Below are positions 46,687-55,490 of a DNA stretch of 64,000 nt, piece by piece. Every line of letters begins with the position of its first letter. The first letter of the stretch is position 1. The DNA comes from CAVSWN01 sp963770995 (GTDB lineage: Bacteria > Acidobacteriota > Vicinamibacteria > Vicinamibacterales > CAVVIG01), in assembly GCA_963770995.1 (NCBI GenBank), contig CAVYRS010000005.1, positions 620,001 through 684,000 of the forward strand, read 5' to 3'. Made by a program: the position numbers and the translations under genes. Under the pieces are notes generated by a model. That model was not told the origin of the DNA. It searched no databases and saw only the letters and a list, made by a program, of their open reading frames with translations.

Positions 46687-48339
46687 CTACTGCGGGGGTT
46701 TGTACATTGCGAGGTCTCGCCACAGCTGCTGGAGCAGCGCGGGATCCACAACGCGCGTGTCGCCCTTCTCCGGGGCCTTTTCTGAAAACAACCGAAGCGT
46801 CACGGTTCGGCAATGCTGCCCGAGCGCGCGCAGATCGTAGACATAGAGACCTTCGTAGATGGCATCGCTCTCGGAGACACGCTGTTCGAGCTTGAACGGG
46901 TGGATGGGCGTGACCTCGGCGTCGCCGCAGAGCGCGCGCATCGCCGAGAACCCAGACTTGAAGTGTTTGATGGGCGGCAGCGCAATGCCCTGCGTCTGCG
47001 CCGCGCCCCGCGCCACCATCGTCCAGAAGCCCTCGACTTGTTTCGGTGTCACACGGATCAGCAGAACCGGCGGCACATCCGTGACGTACTCGGTCCAGTT
47101 GCTGAAATCCTCGAGCGGGCGCACCGCGGGTGGCCCGATTGCCTGGCTCTGCGTTCGGCCGCCCCGGCCACGCGAGGTCGAGCGCTCCGCTAGGTACTCC
47201 GCTCCGTACAACATGATCGGCGTGATGAAGGCGACGTCGAAGTCCGATGAGGACATCCGGTACGGACTGAGGCTGCCGACGCGACGCTGCGCCGCGCTCT
47301 TGAGCTCCTCCACCGAATAGGACCGCGCCGGCTCCACGGGAAGATGCGTTGCAGCCGGCGGAGCCGCGTCTTTCATCTTCTTCTCGGCCGACCCGACGAC
47401 ATCGCACGCGTCATCAACCCGTACGACACGGGCATCGTCGCGCCGGCGATCGGTCCGATCCCCTGCGAGCGACGTGATCCCGATGACCCTGCCGTCGGCC
47501 GCAAAAACAGGGCCGCCCGCACTGCCGTCCGCGACAATGAGATCGGTGACGATCTCGTGGGGCTCGACGCGGCTGACGCTGCCACGCGCGACGTCTCGCT
47601 GCTCGCGGAGAGGAACGCCAATCGTGAAGATTTTCTCGCCGGCCGCCGGCGGCTTCAGCTCGCGGCCGCATCCCAGCGGCAAGGCGTGCGTCGATGCGAC
47701 CGCCGCCGGATCGATCTGGATGACCGCCACGTCACGCGCGGGATCCGAGATGAGCACGCTGCCTGCCACTTTGACTGCCGGGGTAAGCTGCACTTCGACC
47801 GATGTCGCCGTGCCGATTGATCGCTGACTCGTCGCGATCAATCCCTTCGGGTCGATAACGAACCCCGACGCGTGGGTGGTCGGAGTCCAGAGCGCGACGA
47901 CGCTGTGCTGCCACTGCATCGCCAGCGCCGTCGGGTCGTCTGGTGGCGCCGTCGATGAGGTCGTCGCCACGGACGCGGCGGACTCGACCTCCGCGTTGTC
48001 CGCGGTCAGCTCGAGGACAGCGTCGCGGCCGGCGACGATGTCCAGTGTCTGCGTCCAATGGATCGCCTGGCCCTGGAATATGAGCGGCTCGTCCGATTCG
48101 ACCGTGTAATTGCCTGGACGCAGCCGGACGTCAACTGTGCCATCCGCTGCCGTGACGACGCGCCGCGGCGCCGCACTCGCCGGATTGTCGCTGATGAGGA
48201 GCGCGTGCCGCGAGACCGGCAGCGTCTTCTGCTCGGTGTCGACCAGCGACACCTTGATGTGCAGCACACCGACGGCCTGTCCAGCGACCGCGGGCGGAAC
48301 GACCAGGAACAGTATCGCGGCCGCGATCGCGCGGAACAT
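46687..48339 (-). CDS. Exported trypsin-like fold protein with lost catalytic residues
   Basis: A protein of 550 residues: signal peptide, PEGA/carboxypeptidase-regulatory-like domain (~25-120: DGTVDVRLRPGNYTVESDEP), trypsin-like (S1C) domain (~145-310) and a C-terminal domain of unknown type. In the protease domain SGFVIDPKGLIATSQRSIGT aligns to GSGVVID..LTNAHVV, with Arg where the catalytic His should be. DPARDVAVIQID keeps the Asp, and DGSAGGPVF has Ala in place of the nucleophile Ser. It is thus probably a non-catalytic binding protein. Confidence 0.78.
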   Translation of the reverse strand: MFRAIAAAILFLVVPPAVAGQAVGVLHIKVSLVDTEQKTLPVSRHALLISDNPASAAPRRVVTAADGTVDVRLRPGNYTVESDEPLIFQGQAIHWTQTLDIVAGRDAVLELTADNAEVESAASVATTSSTAPPDDPTALAMQWQHSVVALWTPTTHASGFVIDPKGLIATSQRSIGTATSVEVQLTPAVKVAGSVLISDPARDVAVIQIDPAAVASTHALPLGCGRELKPPAAGEKIFTIGVPLREQRDVARGSVSRVEPHEIVTDLIVADGSAGGPVFAADGRVIGITSLAGDRTDRRRDDARVVRVDDACDVVGSAEKKMKDAAPPAATHLPVEPARSYSVEELKSAAQRRVGSLSPYRMSSSDFDVAFITPIMLYGAEYLAERSTSRGRGGRTQSQAIGPPAVRPLEDFSNWTEYVTDVPPVLLIRVTPKQVEGFWTMVARGAAQTQGIALPPIKHFKSGFSAMRALCGDAEVTPIHPFKLEQRVSESDAIYEGLYVYDLRALGQHCRTVTLRLFSEKAPEKGDTRVVDPALLQQLWRDLAMYKPPQ

Positions 48340-48426
48340 GAAATCATCGTGGTCCCTTGGCGGCCGGATGTCAACGGGGGTGCCGGCTCGCTACTGTGGT
48401 GCGGACGAGATCCTGTTACATGAACC

Positions 48427-48490
48427 GCTCGTGGTGAGCTTGTCGAACCACGAGCCCTGCGCTCGTCCTTCGACAGGCTCAGGACGAGCG
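48427..48490. repeat. Composite palindromic element, short form
   Basis: GCTCGTGG-TGAGCTTGTCGAA-CCACGAGC followed by GCTCGTCC-TTCGACAGGCTCA-GGACGAGC, between two leftward genes. The flank TTACATGAACC matches that at 26770. Confidence 0.9.
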
Positions 48491-48519
48491 TTGTTTACTT
48501 GAGCGTCGGACGCACCAGA

Positions 48520-51330
48520 CTACTGACCGAGCCGCTTCCTGACCTCGTCGATCCAGTGCTCGACGACGACAATCGTCTGCAGGTCCGCGACGGCGCCGGC
48601 CGGCTCCTTGATCAGCACGAACCGGCCGTCGGCAGCGACATCGTAGGTGCGGCCGTTGAAGGAGGGATCGAAGACGTAGGGTTTCACACTGAACAGCGGG
48701 GTCGGCCGCCCATACGAGAATTCCTTGCCGGCGTCGGCAGACACGGAAACCGCCATCATCTGCTCGTCTGTTGCGTAGAACAGCTCGCGTCCATTGCGGG
48801 CCCAGGCGGGTCGTCTGCCGCCGCCGGTCGAGATCTGCCAGCGTCCGCTGTCGACCGCCGGAAACGGTCGCACGTAGATTTCGCGCCGGCCGGATTCGTC
48901 GGACTCGTACGCGAGCCACCGGCCGCTGGGCGACACCTCGCCGTTGGTTTCGACCTTCGGCGTCGCGGCGAGCAGCTTGGGCGTACCATCGCCGGAAAGC
49001 GAAAAGGCCTTGACGTCGAACGTGGGTCGATTGCTCGTGTAGAGGAGCATCTGCCCGTCCGGCGACACCGACGTCGGCACCACCTGGTCCGCGGCCTCAT
49101 CGCCGAGTTTTTCCGACGTCCCGGTTCCGTCCGCGGCTCGACGCATCAGCCGCGACTGTGCGGATTCGGTCGAGCTGTAAAAGATCGAACGGCCGTCCTG
49201 CGACCAGATGGGCATCCGTTTGTCGATCGTGTCACCCTCGAGCGTCAGACGGCTCAGAATGTCGTGCTCAACATCCCAGATCCAGATGTCCCGGTTGACG
49301 TCCAGCACGTCGAGCGCGATCTTCTTGCCGTTCGGTGAGACGCGCGGATAGAAGTAATTACGAGCCTCGGCCGGAATGGCCTGCTCGCGGCCCTGCCGAT
49401 CGACCCACACTAGCGTGCGGCGCACGATGCCGGCCCCCGCCGCGGCCGGGACGTACGCCAGTCGACCTTCTGCGGAGATGCTGAACTGTCCCTGGCCGGC
49501 CCCGGCGGAAGCGGTACCTTCCACCACGCCGACGATCAGCGGCACCGCGTCGCCGGTGCGCTCCGCCCGGTGCGTGTCGAAGCGAGCGCCGAACAGCGTG
49601 CCGTCGCGCACGTACAACAGATACCCCGTCGACAACACGCGCCCATCGTGGCCGCCCTGGACGACGACGCGACGAGAACCACCGCCCGCGGGCTGGACGA
49701 CGATGTCGCCCTGATTCCAGTTGGCGGCCGTCTTCTTGACGATCGAGAAGAGCAGCGTCTTGCCGCCGTCGAACAGCTGGGGGGCCGATGCGGCAGCTTC
49801 GTCGGGTTGGAGGGCGACGAGCTGCCTGGGCGTCCCTCCGCCGGCCGGAACAGTCACGACGCCTCCGGGACCTTGCCCGATCGCAATGACATCGCCCTGC
49901 CAGCTGACACCGAACGGGAACCCGAGCGAGGCCAGGACGGTCGACGTTCCGCCGGTCACCGGGATCTTCTTGAGTGTCGCCGGCGACAGAGTTGGTGTTG
50001 CCCCGGCTGGCGCGTCGGCGGTTTGTCCGCCTCGAGCGCCGCGTCCGCCGCCTGCGCCGGGCGACGGCGTTGTGCCAGCCACGGGCACAAAGTACGCGAC
50101 CCATTGACCGTCCGGTGAGATGACGGGATCGAGCGGATCCTCTTCGGTCCCCTTGATGGGCTGCGGGTCGACTTCGTTCATCCGCCGGATGAACAACTGG
50201 TTGTTCGCCACGAAGACGAAGAAGGTGCCGTCCGGCGACATCGCGACCGTGTGGCGGCCGGTGCGCGTGAAGCGCTGTGCCGCCGGCAGTGTGTGCACGA
50301 AGCGCGTCACGATGGCCGCCTGTTGCGGCGCAGGCTTGGCGAGCCAGGCCGCCGCCGCGCCGATCGCGCCGACGGCGAGCGCGACGGCAATCCAGATGGA
50401 ACGCTCACGTGTTTTTCGTCGCGCGAGAACGGGCGCCGGCGTTCCCGCAGCGGACCCGCCCTCTGCGACCCACTGCAGGTTCAACAGCAGATCGTGGGCG
50501 CTTTGCACGCGCTGGTTCGGGTCCTTCGCGAGACAGGTGCGCACGATCCGATCGAGCGCCGGCGGCACGAGCGGCTGCGTCACCGACGCTGAAGGCGCGT
50601 CCTCTTTGAGGATGGCACCAAAGAGGCTCGCCTGGCTCTTGCCGGCGAACGCGCGCCGGCCGGTGAGCATCTCGTAGAGCATGCAGCCGAACGCCCAGAT
50701 GTCCGCGCGCGCGTCGGCTTCGTCGCCCTCGACCATCTCCGGCGCCATGTATTGGAATGTGCCCAGGATCATCCCCTGCGTCGTCAGCGGGGTGGTCATG
50801 GTCGGAGGTGCGGTCATCAGCGACGCCGCTGTGCCCGTACTCATCGCGGTGGCAGCGACCATCTTCGCGAGGCCGAAGTCCAGGAGCTTGATTCCCGCCG
50901 GCGTCAGCATCACGTTGCCAGGCTTCAAATCGCGGTGGAGGATGCCCTGACGGTGCGCGGCATTCAAGGCGCTCGCGATCTGGATCGCCCACGGCAGCGC
51001 CTCGTCGATCGGAATCGGTCCTTTCGCGATGCGCGCGGCGAGCGTTTCGCCCTCGAGGTACTCGATGACGAGAAACGCGGTCTCGTCCTGCTCGCCCACG
51101 TCGAACAGCGTGCAGATGTTCGCGTGACTCAACTGCGAAATGGCGCGCGCCTCGCGCTCGAAGCGCTCGCGGAGCTCCGGGGCCGCGGCGATGTGCGGCG
51201 GCAAGGTTTTGATGGCGACGATGCGATCGAGGCGCGTGTCTTTGGCCCTGTAGACTTCGCCCATCCCGCCGGCGCCAATGGGGGACTGGATTTCGTACGG
51301 ACCGAGCCGCGCGCCGGGAGTGAGAGTCAG
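48520..51330 (-). CDS. Ser/Thr protein kinase with TolB/PD40 propeller, probable CTG start
   Basis: A protein of 936 residues. Kinase (1-290): GPYEIQSPIGAGGMGEVYRA, DTRLDRIVAIKTLPP, GILHRDLKPGNVMLTPAG, LLDFGLAKM, GTFQYMAPEMVEGDEADARA, all catalytic residues kept. One TM (SIWIAVALAVGAIGAAAAWL), then a WD40-like PD40 propeller of TolB type (SPDGTFFVFVANNQL, RVSPNGKKIALDV, SPSGRWLAYESDESGRREIY). The first ATG (51264) would cut the Gly loop. In frame upstream the only candidate before a TAA is CTG at 51330 (LTLTPGARLGPYEI). Confidence 0.88.
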   Translation of the reverse strand: MTLTPGARLGPYEIQSPIGAGGMGEVYRAKDTRLDRIVAIKTLPPHIAAAPELRERFEREARAISQLSHANICTLFDVGEQDETAFLVIEYLEGETLAARIAKGPIPIDEALPWAIQIASALNAAHRQGILHRDLKPGNVMLTPAGIKLLDFGLAKMVAATAMSTGTAASLMTAPPTMTTPLTTQGMILGTFQYMAPEMVEGDEADARADIWAFGCMLYEMLTGRRAFAGKSQASLFGAILKEDAPSASVTQPLVPPALDRIVRTCLAKDPNQRVQSAHDLLLNLQWVAEGGSAAGTPAPVLARRKTRERSIWIAVALAVGAIGAAAAWLAKPAPQQAAIVTRFVHTLPAAQRFTRTGRHTVAMSPDGTFFVFVANNQLFIRRMNEVDPQPIKGTEEDPLDPVISPDGQWVAYFVPVAGTTPSPGAGGGRGARGGQTADAPAGATPTLSPATLKKIPVTGGTSTVLASLGFPFGVSWQGDVIAIGQGPGGVVTVPAGGGTPRQLVALQPDEAAASAPQLFDGGKTLLFSIVKKTAANWNQGDIVVQPAGGGSRRVVVQGGHDGRVLSTGYLLYVRDGTLFGARFDTHRAERTGDAVPLIVGVVEGTASAGAGQGQFSISAEGRLAYVPAAAGAGIVRRTLVWVDRQGREQAIPAEARNYFYPRVSPNGKKIALDVLDVNRDIWIWDVEHDILSRLTLEGDTIDKRMPIWSQDGRSIFYSSTESAQSRLMRRAADGTGTSEKLGDEAADQVVPTSVSPDGQMLLYTSNRPTFDVKAFSLSGDGTPKLLAATPKVETNGEVSPSGRWLAYESDESGRREIYVRPFPAVDSGRWQISTGGGRRPAWARNGRELFYATDEQMMAVSVSADAGKEFSYGRPTPLFSVKPYVFDPSFNGRTYDVAADGRFVLIKEPAGAVADLQTIVVVEHWIDEVRKRLGQ

Positions 51331-51338
51331 AGCGCCAG

Positions 51339-51344
51339 ATTATA
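51339..51344 (-). promoter_or_regulatory. TATAAT box just before the kinase start
   Basis: The minus strand reads TATAAT at 51344-51339, nine bases before the CTG at 51330. Transcription would begin at the initiation codon, so the mRNA would be leaderless. Confidence 0.5.
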
Positions 51345-51548
51345 TCCGGACTGGATGGACCCCAACGCTTTGACGCGGGTTCTGACGCACGCGTGTGAGA
51401 TTCACATCTGCCTCAGAAGCAGGATCCGTGCGGACGGAGGTGGACGGGGGACGGAGGTGTAACCGGCCGAGACTCGTGAGACGAACACCGGCTACCCGGG
51501 CGGTCCAGGGCGAATTGGCGTCGAGGTCCGCTGGGTCTGGCACATTCA

Positions 51549-51571
51549 GCTATAATAGCTAAAATAGCCAG
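51549..51571 (+). promoter_or_regulatory. Toxin-antitoxin promoter/operator
   Basis: AGCTAT-A-ATAGCT (51549-51561) is a perfect palindrome covering a TATAAT box (51551-51556), followed by another AATAGC half site. AGGAGG then precedes the antitoxin ATG at 51579. Phd-type antitoxins repress their own operon by binding such sites. Confidence 0.6.
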
Positions 51572-51578
51572 GAGGACC

Positions 51579-51833
51579 ATGAAGACTGTCGCAGCGACTG
51601 AGGCAAAAAACCGCCTCGGAGCGATCCTCGACGCTGCGCAAAGGGAGCCGATCATCATCCGTAGACAGGACAGGGATATCGCTGTCGTCATGTCGATGGC
51701 GGATTACGAGAGGCTTCGAGCTGGAAACATCCAGGCGTTTCTTGACCTTCGCAAGGACGTTGCCGCCGAAGCGGCCGCCAAGGGCCTCACCGCCAAACGC
51801 CTGACCAGGCTGCTCTCGGACGATGGCGCGTGA
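51579..51833 (+). CDS. Phd/YefM family antitoxin
   Basis: A protein of 84 residues: KTVAATEAKNRLGAILDAAQ, then REPIIIRRQDRDIAVVMSMA and DYERLRAG, the Phd/YefM DNA-binding fold. The C-terminal tail (QAFLDLRKDVAAEAAAKGLT) should wrap the toxin. It overlaps the PIN toxin by 11 bases. Confidence 0.9.
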   Translation: MKTVAATEAKNRLGAILDAAQREPIIIRRQDRDIAVVMSMADYERLRAGNIQAFLDLRKDVAAEAAAKGLTAKRLTRLLSDDGA

Positions 51834-52239
51834 GCGCGTCGTCGTCGACACCAACGTCCTGATCAGCGGCCTGCTCTCAACGACGGCGACCCCGGCGAAG
51901 GCCGTGGAGCGCGCGATCAACCTGGGCCAACTCGTCGGCACTACGGCGACGCTGCGAGAGCTGATGACGAAGCTGCTCTCGCCGAAACTCGATCGCTACG
52001 TGTCGCGGGAACGACGCGACGCGCTGCTGCTCCGCCTGGCACCGCTCATCGAGATCACTGAGGTCCTGCAGCGCGTTCACGCCTGTCGCGATCCACGTGA
52101 CAACAACATGTTCCTCGAGGCCGCCGTGAATGGTCGCGCGGACGTCCTCGTGAGCGGCGACAAGGACCTCCTCGCACTGCATCCGTTCCGCGGAATCGCT
52201 GTCCTCACGCCAGCGGGCTACCTCGCTCGGCAGACCTGA
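51823..52239 (+). CDS. PIN-domain toxin (COG1569 type)
   Basis: A protein of 138 residues. Catalytic acids are visible in RVVVDTNVLISGLL (first Asp), TLRELMTKLLSPKLDRYVS (Glu), ACRDPRDNNMFLEAAVNG (Asp pair) and ADVLVSGDKDLLAL (last Asp). This is the intact motif set of a PIN ribonuclease toxin. Target unknown (tRNA or mRNA are usual). Confidence 0.92.
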   Translation: MARERVVVDTNVLISGLLSTTATPAKAVERAINLGQLVGTTATLRELMTKLLSPKLDRYVSRERRDALLLRLAPLIEITEVLQRVHACRDPRDNNMFLEAAVNGRADVLVSGDKDLLALHPFRGIAVLTPAGYLARQT

Positions 52240-52339
52240 GATGTGCTTGATCGCAGCCTGGCGGCCCGACCGTCGGCCGGGAGGCACTCCAGGCCCGAAC
52301 TGTAGTGCACCATGGCGCGACCGACACGAGAGCGACCAA

Positions 52340-52800
52340 TCAGAACCTGAACAGTGGCCGTGCATGCGCCAGCCCAGGCCACGGTACGCCCGCCACCATC
52401 GCGAGCACCGCGATCCCGAAACAGATGTAGCGTCCGTTCCGCCGTGCGGGAGAGGTCGGTTCGCCCATCGCGAACACTCGGCCCGCCCGTACCGCGACGA
52501 GCGCGACGAGCATCGTCGCCGCGTGTGTGAACGCCCAGAAGCGCAGGCTGGGATCGACGCAGGGCCAATCCGATGTTGTTCATCGCCGCGCTCGTGTATG
52601 GGCTGAGCCCGAAGTAGAGCAGCAGGCCGCAACAGGACCTCGAGATCGAGGGCCAGCATGAACACCCAGTCCCATCGCTGGCCGCGTGGGCGTTCGTCCG
52701 TATCCGCGCGATGGCGGAAGGCATTCAACGTCGCGGTCGCGCCGAAGAGCAGCGCCGCCCACCGCAACCAGGAGTGAATTGTCAGCACCGCTATATACAC
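52340..52800 (-). CDS. Small polytopic membrane protein, two frameshifts
   Basis: After removal of extra bases near 52631 and 52558 the product is ~152 residues with four TMs: IAVLTIHSWLRWAALLFG, WDWVFMLALDLEVLCGLLLY, RFWAFTHAATMLVALVAVRA and FGIAVLAMVAGVPWPG, ending RPLFRF. The HSWLRW start and GVPWPG-RPLFR end are shared by an uncharacterised family of bacterial membrane proteins. No function known. Confidence 0.65.
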
Positions 52801-52839
52801 GTGTGTCCTTTCATCGTCGAATTCATGCGCCCGCTCGCC

Positions 52840-54307
52840 TCAAGAAGCGCTTCCGCCTCGGCCGCCAACCCGCGACCGGGAAGCGCGCCACCACCGGAGC
52901 ACCGGTGTTGCGACATCCGATCCGCATCGCCACGCGAAGAGGACCGGTGCGGACAGCAGCATCAGCAGCGACAGGATCAACGCGTCAATGGTGACCGTCC
53001 ATCGGCGGATGGCCTGAGAGAGCGGCGCGCATCCGATCACCCCAGCCGCTAACAACAGCCACACCCAGCGATCAATCGTCGGCCCGGCCTGCGAGGAGGA
53101 CGGATTGAGACCTGCCAGCGCCTTCAGGAACATCAGCGCGCCACCAAGCGTCTGGCTGCGCAAGACCACCCATCCCAGCATGACGACCAGGATGAGATAG
53201 ACGTGACGCAGGAGCGTCGGCAACCGCTTCACGGTCGCGTCTACGCCGGCCCGTTCCGAGGCGATCAGCACTGCGTGGTACACACCCCAGGCCACGAACG
53301 TCCACCCCGCGCCGTACCAGATGCCGCACAGCACGACGACGAGCGCCTCGCGGCTGACAGAAGACAGAGGGACACCGTCACGCGTCCGGCGATTGGACGG
53401 CGTACTCGCGAAGCCACGTGGACAGCCCGAGATGCCAGCGCCGCCAGAACTCGCCGACCGTTTGGCCGACGTAGGGCCAGCGGAAGTTTTCGGGCAGCCG
53501 CAGGCCGAGCATCCGTCCGAACCCGACCCCCATATCGGAGTACCCGGAGAACCCGTAGTAGATCTGCAGCGTAAAGCTGACCAGACCGACCCACGCCAGG
53601 AATGCACTCAACTGGTCTGGTCGCAGTGCGAACGCCATGTCGGCCTGCCGGCCGGCCACGATCGGCGACGACGAAGACCTTCCAGACGCCGATGACGAGC
53701 CGCCGCACGCCATACGAATAGTCGCTGAGACCTGGCCAGCCTTGCGCCAGGCGTGGCGCCACGCCTCCATAGCCCAGCGGGCCACCGACGATCATCGGCA
53801 GGAGCATCAGGTACACGGCGAGCTGGCAGCGGCTGCGGTTCGCGACGTCGCGCCGACGGTAGACGTCGACGACATACGAGATGCCATGAAACGCGAAATA
53901 CGAGACACCGAATGGAACGATAGTCGCGCCGATGCCCTGCCGCGGTCCGGCGATCAGACCTGCGCGCACAACCGCCACAACCGTCGTGACGTGCACGGCG
54001 ACCGCAACGACCAGCCACGCCCGGGCGGACAACGTACCGGTGAGTTGCGTCGCGATTCCCGCGGGTGGCTGCTCGCTCGACGCTCAACGCGATCCAGTGC
54101 GTGAACAGAACGAACCCGACGAGGACCGCTGCCAAGAGCGCTCCGCCTGTGAGGAGCGCCAGGGCCAGACCTGCGGCGGACAGGAACGCAGACTTGTCGC
54201 AGACGGACGCCGCGACCGGGACGGATCGCGAGCGAGGCGATCAGCAGGACCGGAGCGAAGACAATCGGAATGAGGATCGAGAGCCAGATGGGCCCGGTGA
54301 AGAACAC
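52840..54307 (-). CDS. MBOAT family O-acyltransferase (AlgI/DltB-like), frameshifted
   Basis: Readable parts: WLSILIPIVFAPVLLIASL, IVPFGVSYFAFHGISYVVDV, LPMIVGGPLGYGGVAPRLAQ, LQIYYGFSGYSDMGVGFGRM, LGLRLPENFRWPYVGQTVGE then FWRRWHLGLSTWLREY, and CGIWYGAGWTFVAWGVYHAV. These identify an MBOAT of ~490 residues that would O-acylate an exported polymer or lipid. About five extra bases break it. The invariant MBOAT His is Tyr here (WYGAGWTF; codon at 53314-53316). Confidence 0.82.
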
Positions 54308-54381
54308 GCTTCGGGATGCTATCGCGCTCGTTCAATTACATCTACATCATCGTGGGCATAGTGGGAGCAGGTCGTGACTAT

Positions 54382-54464
54382 GAACCAACTACCGCTCGCA
54401 GGCGGCGCGGCTGCGACTTTCAGTCGCGCGCAGAGTCTACCGCCTTTCAGGCGGTAGTTGGTTC
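54382..54464. repeat. Element with perfect 14-bp inverted ends
   Basis: GAACCAACTACCGC (54382-54395) and GCGGTAGTTGGTTC (54451-54464) are exact complements. Inside are GCGACT-TTC-AGTCGC and TACCGCC-TTTCA-GGCGGTA. It occupies most of the otherwise empty 54308-54577 gap. Confidence 0.8.
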
Positions 54465-54577
54465 AACTGGATGGCGTGCGTGGTGTGTGCGGAACTTTTG
54501 ATTCCGTCTTTCGGATGCGGCGAACCCGGAAGATCGATTTCCGGATTCGCTCCATTTTCGAGCAGAGCCCGCGTCGC

Positions 54578-55123
54578 CTACGCGGTAATCTTGCGAACGG
54601 TGGTCGTGAGCATCAGCCGTGTAATCCCGCTGAACAGCATGCTGACGCCAACGAGCACACCGACCGCCCACGTGCTACTCGACGGCCAAGTTGCCCAAAT
54701 CATGATCGCCAGGATGAGCGTGACGATGCCGTCGAAGAGCAACCACCCTGCGCCTGACTCAGTGCGCAGTTGGAACGACAAGGAAAGTTCCAGAATGCCC
54801 TCGACGAACAAATAGAACGCGATTACAAACGTCAGCGACGCCAGTCCGATGCCTGGATTGGCCAGAATGTAGAACCCGACCACGCCGTAGACGACAAACA
54901 GCAGAATTTCCCAGAAAATGGCGGCAGCCCGGCCTCCTCGAAACGCATAGACGAGGTGCAGCGCGGCGCTGAACAGTAATAACCACCCCACGAGAGCCGT
55001 CACAGCCACACCGGCATAAAGCGGAGCAGCAATCGCGAGAAGGCCCGCCACGATCATGAGGATGCAGAGCACAATGGACCACGTCGTGGCCCGATGAATG
55101 TCAGTCGAAAGTGATGGCTCCAT
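54578..55123 (-). CDS. HdeD family membrane protein
   Basis: A protein of 181 residues with six TMs: WSIVLCILMIVAGLLAIAAP, AVTALVGWLLLFSAALHLVY, IFWEILLFVVYGVVGFYILA, LTFVIAFYLFVEGILELSLS, GWLLFDGIVTLILAIMIWAT and VGVLVGVSMLFSGITRLML. This is the HdeD (acid-resistance membrane protein) fold. I chose the ATG at 55123 because the domain begins there; the frame is open to 55354. Confidence 0.85.
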   Translation of the reverse strand: MEPSLSTDIHRATTWSIVLCILMIVAGLLAIAAPLYAGVAVTALVGWLLLFSAALHLVYAFRGGRAAAIFWEILLFVVYGVVGFYILANPGIGLASLTFVIAFYLFVEGILELSLSFQLRTESGAGWLLFDGIVTLILAIMIWATWPSSSTWAVGVLVGVSMLFSGITRLMLTTTVRKITA

Positions 55124-55490
55124 GTAGACCTCGATGACGGCGGATAATCCGATTCCCTGAAAGCGGTACCTGCAATTCTGGTTCCTCAGTAAGCGTTCCA
55201 CCGTATCGTGTCGTGGCCCGACGATTACAGGCAACGGGATCGCCTGCGCCCATCGCCGGGCCTGCACTCTCGAAATCTCGCGATCCACCGCGGCCCAGTA
55301 CCGCGGATACGGTCCGCAGGCATCGCCGTCATACTTGACGTTGAGGATTGGCACGTGCGCGACGACGGGTGGCGGCCCCGCGCCCGCGAGCCAAGGTCAT
55401 GACGTTCCAGAACCTCCGACCGACCTGGTCATCGCCGCAGCAAGCTGCGGCTTGAGCTTCAGAAAGTTCTTTTGCGCCGATGTCGCACGT
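55124..55490 (-). other. 367-bp stretch without a confident gene
   Basis: Up to 55354 it keeps the HdeD reading frame open (for example VKYDGDACGPYPRYWAAVDR), which could be an N-terminal extension or a remnant of a separate gene. The rest, next to the methyltransferase-like stop, shows nothing I can name. Confidence 0.4.
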
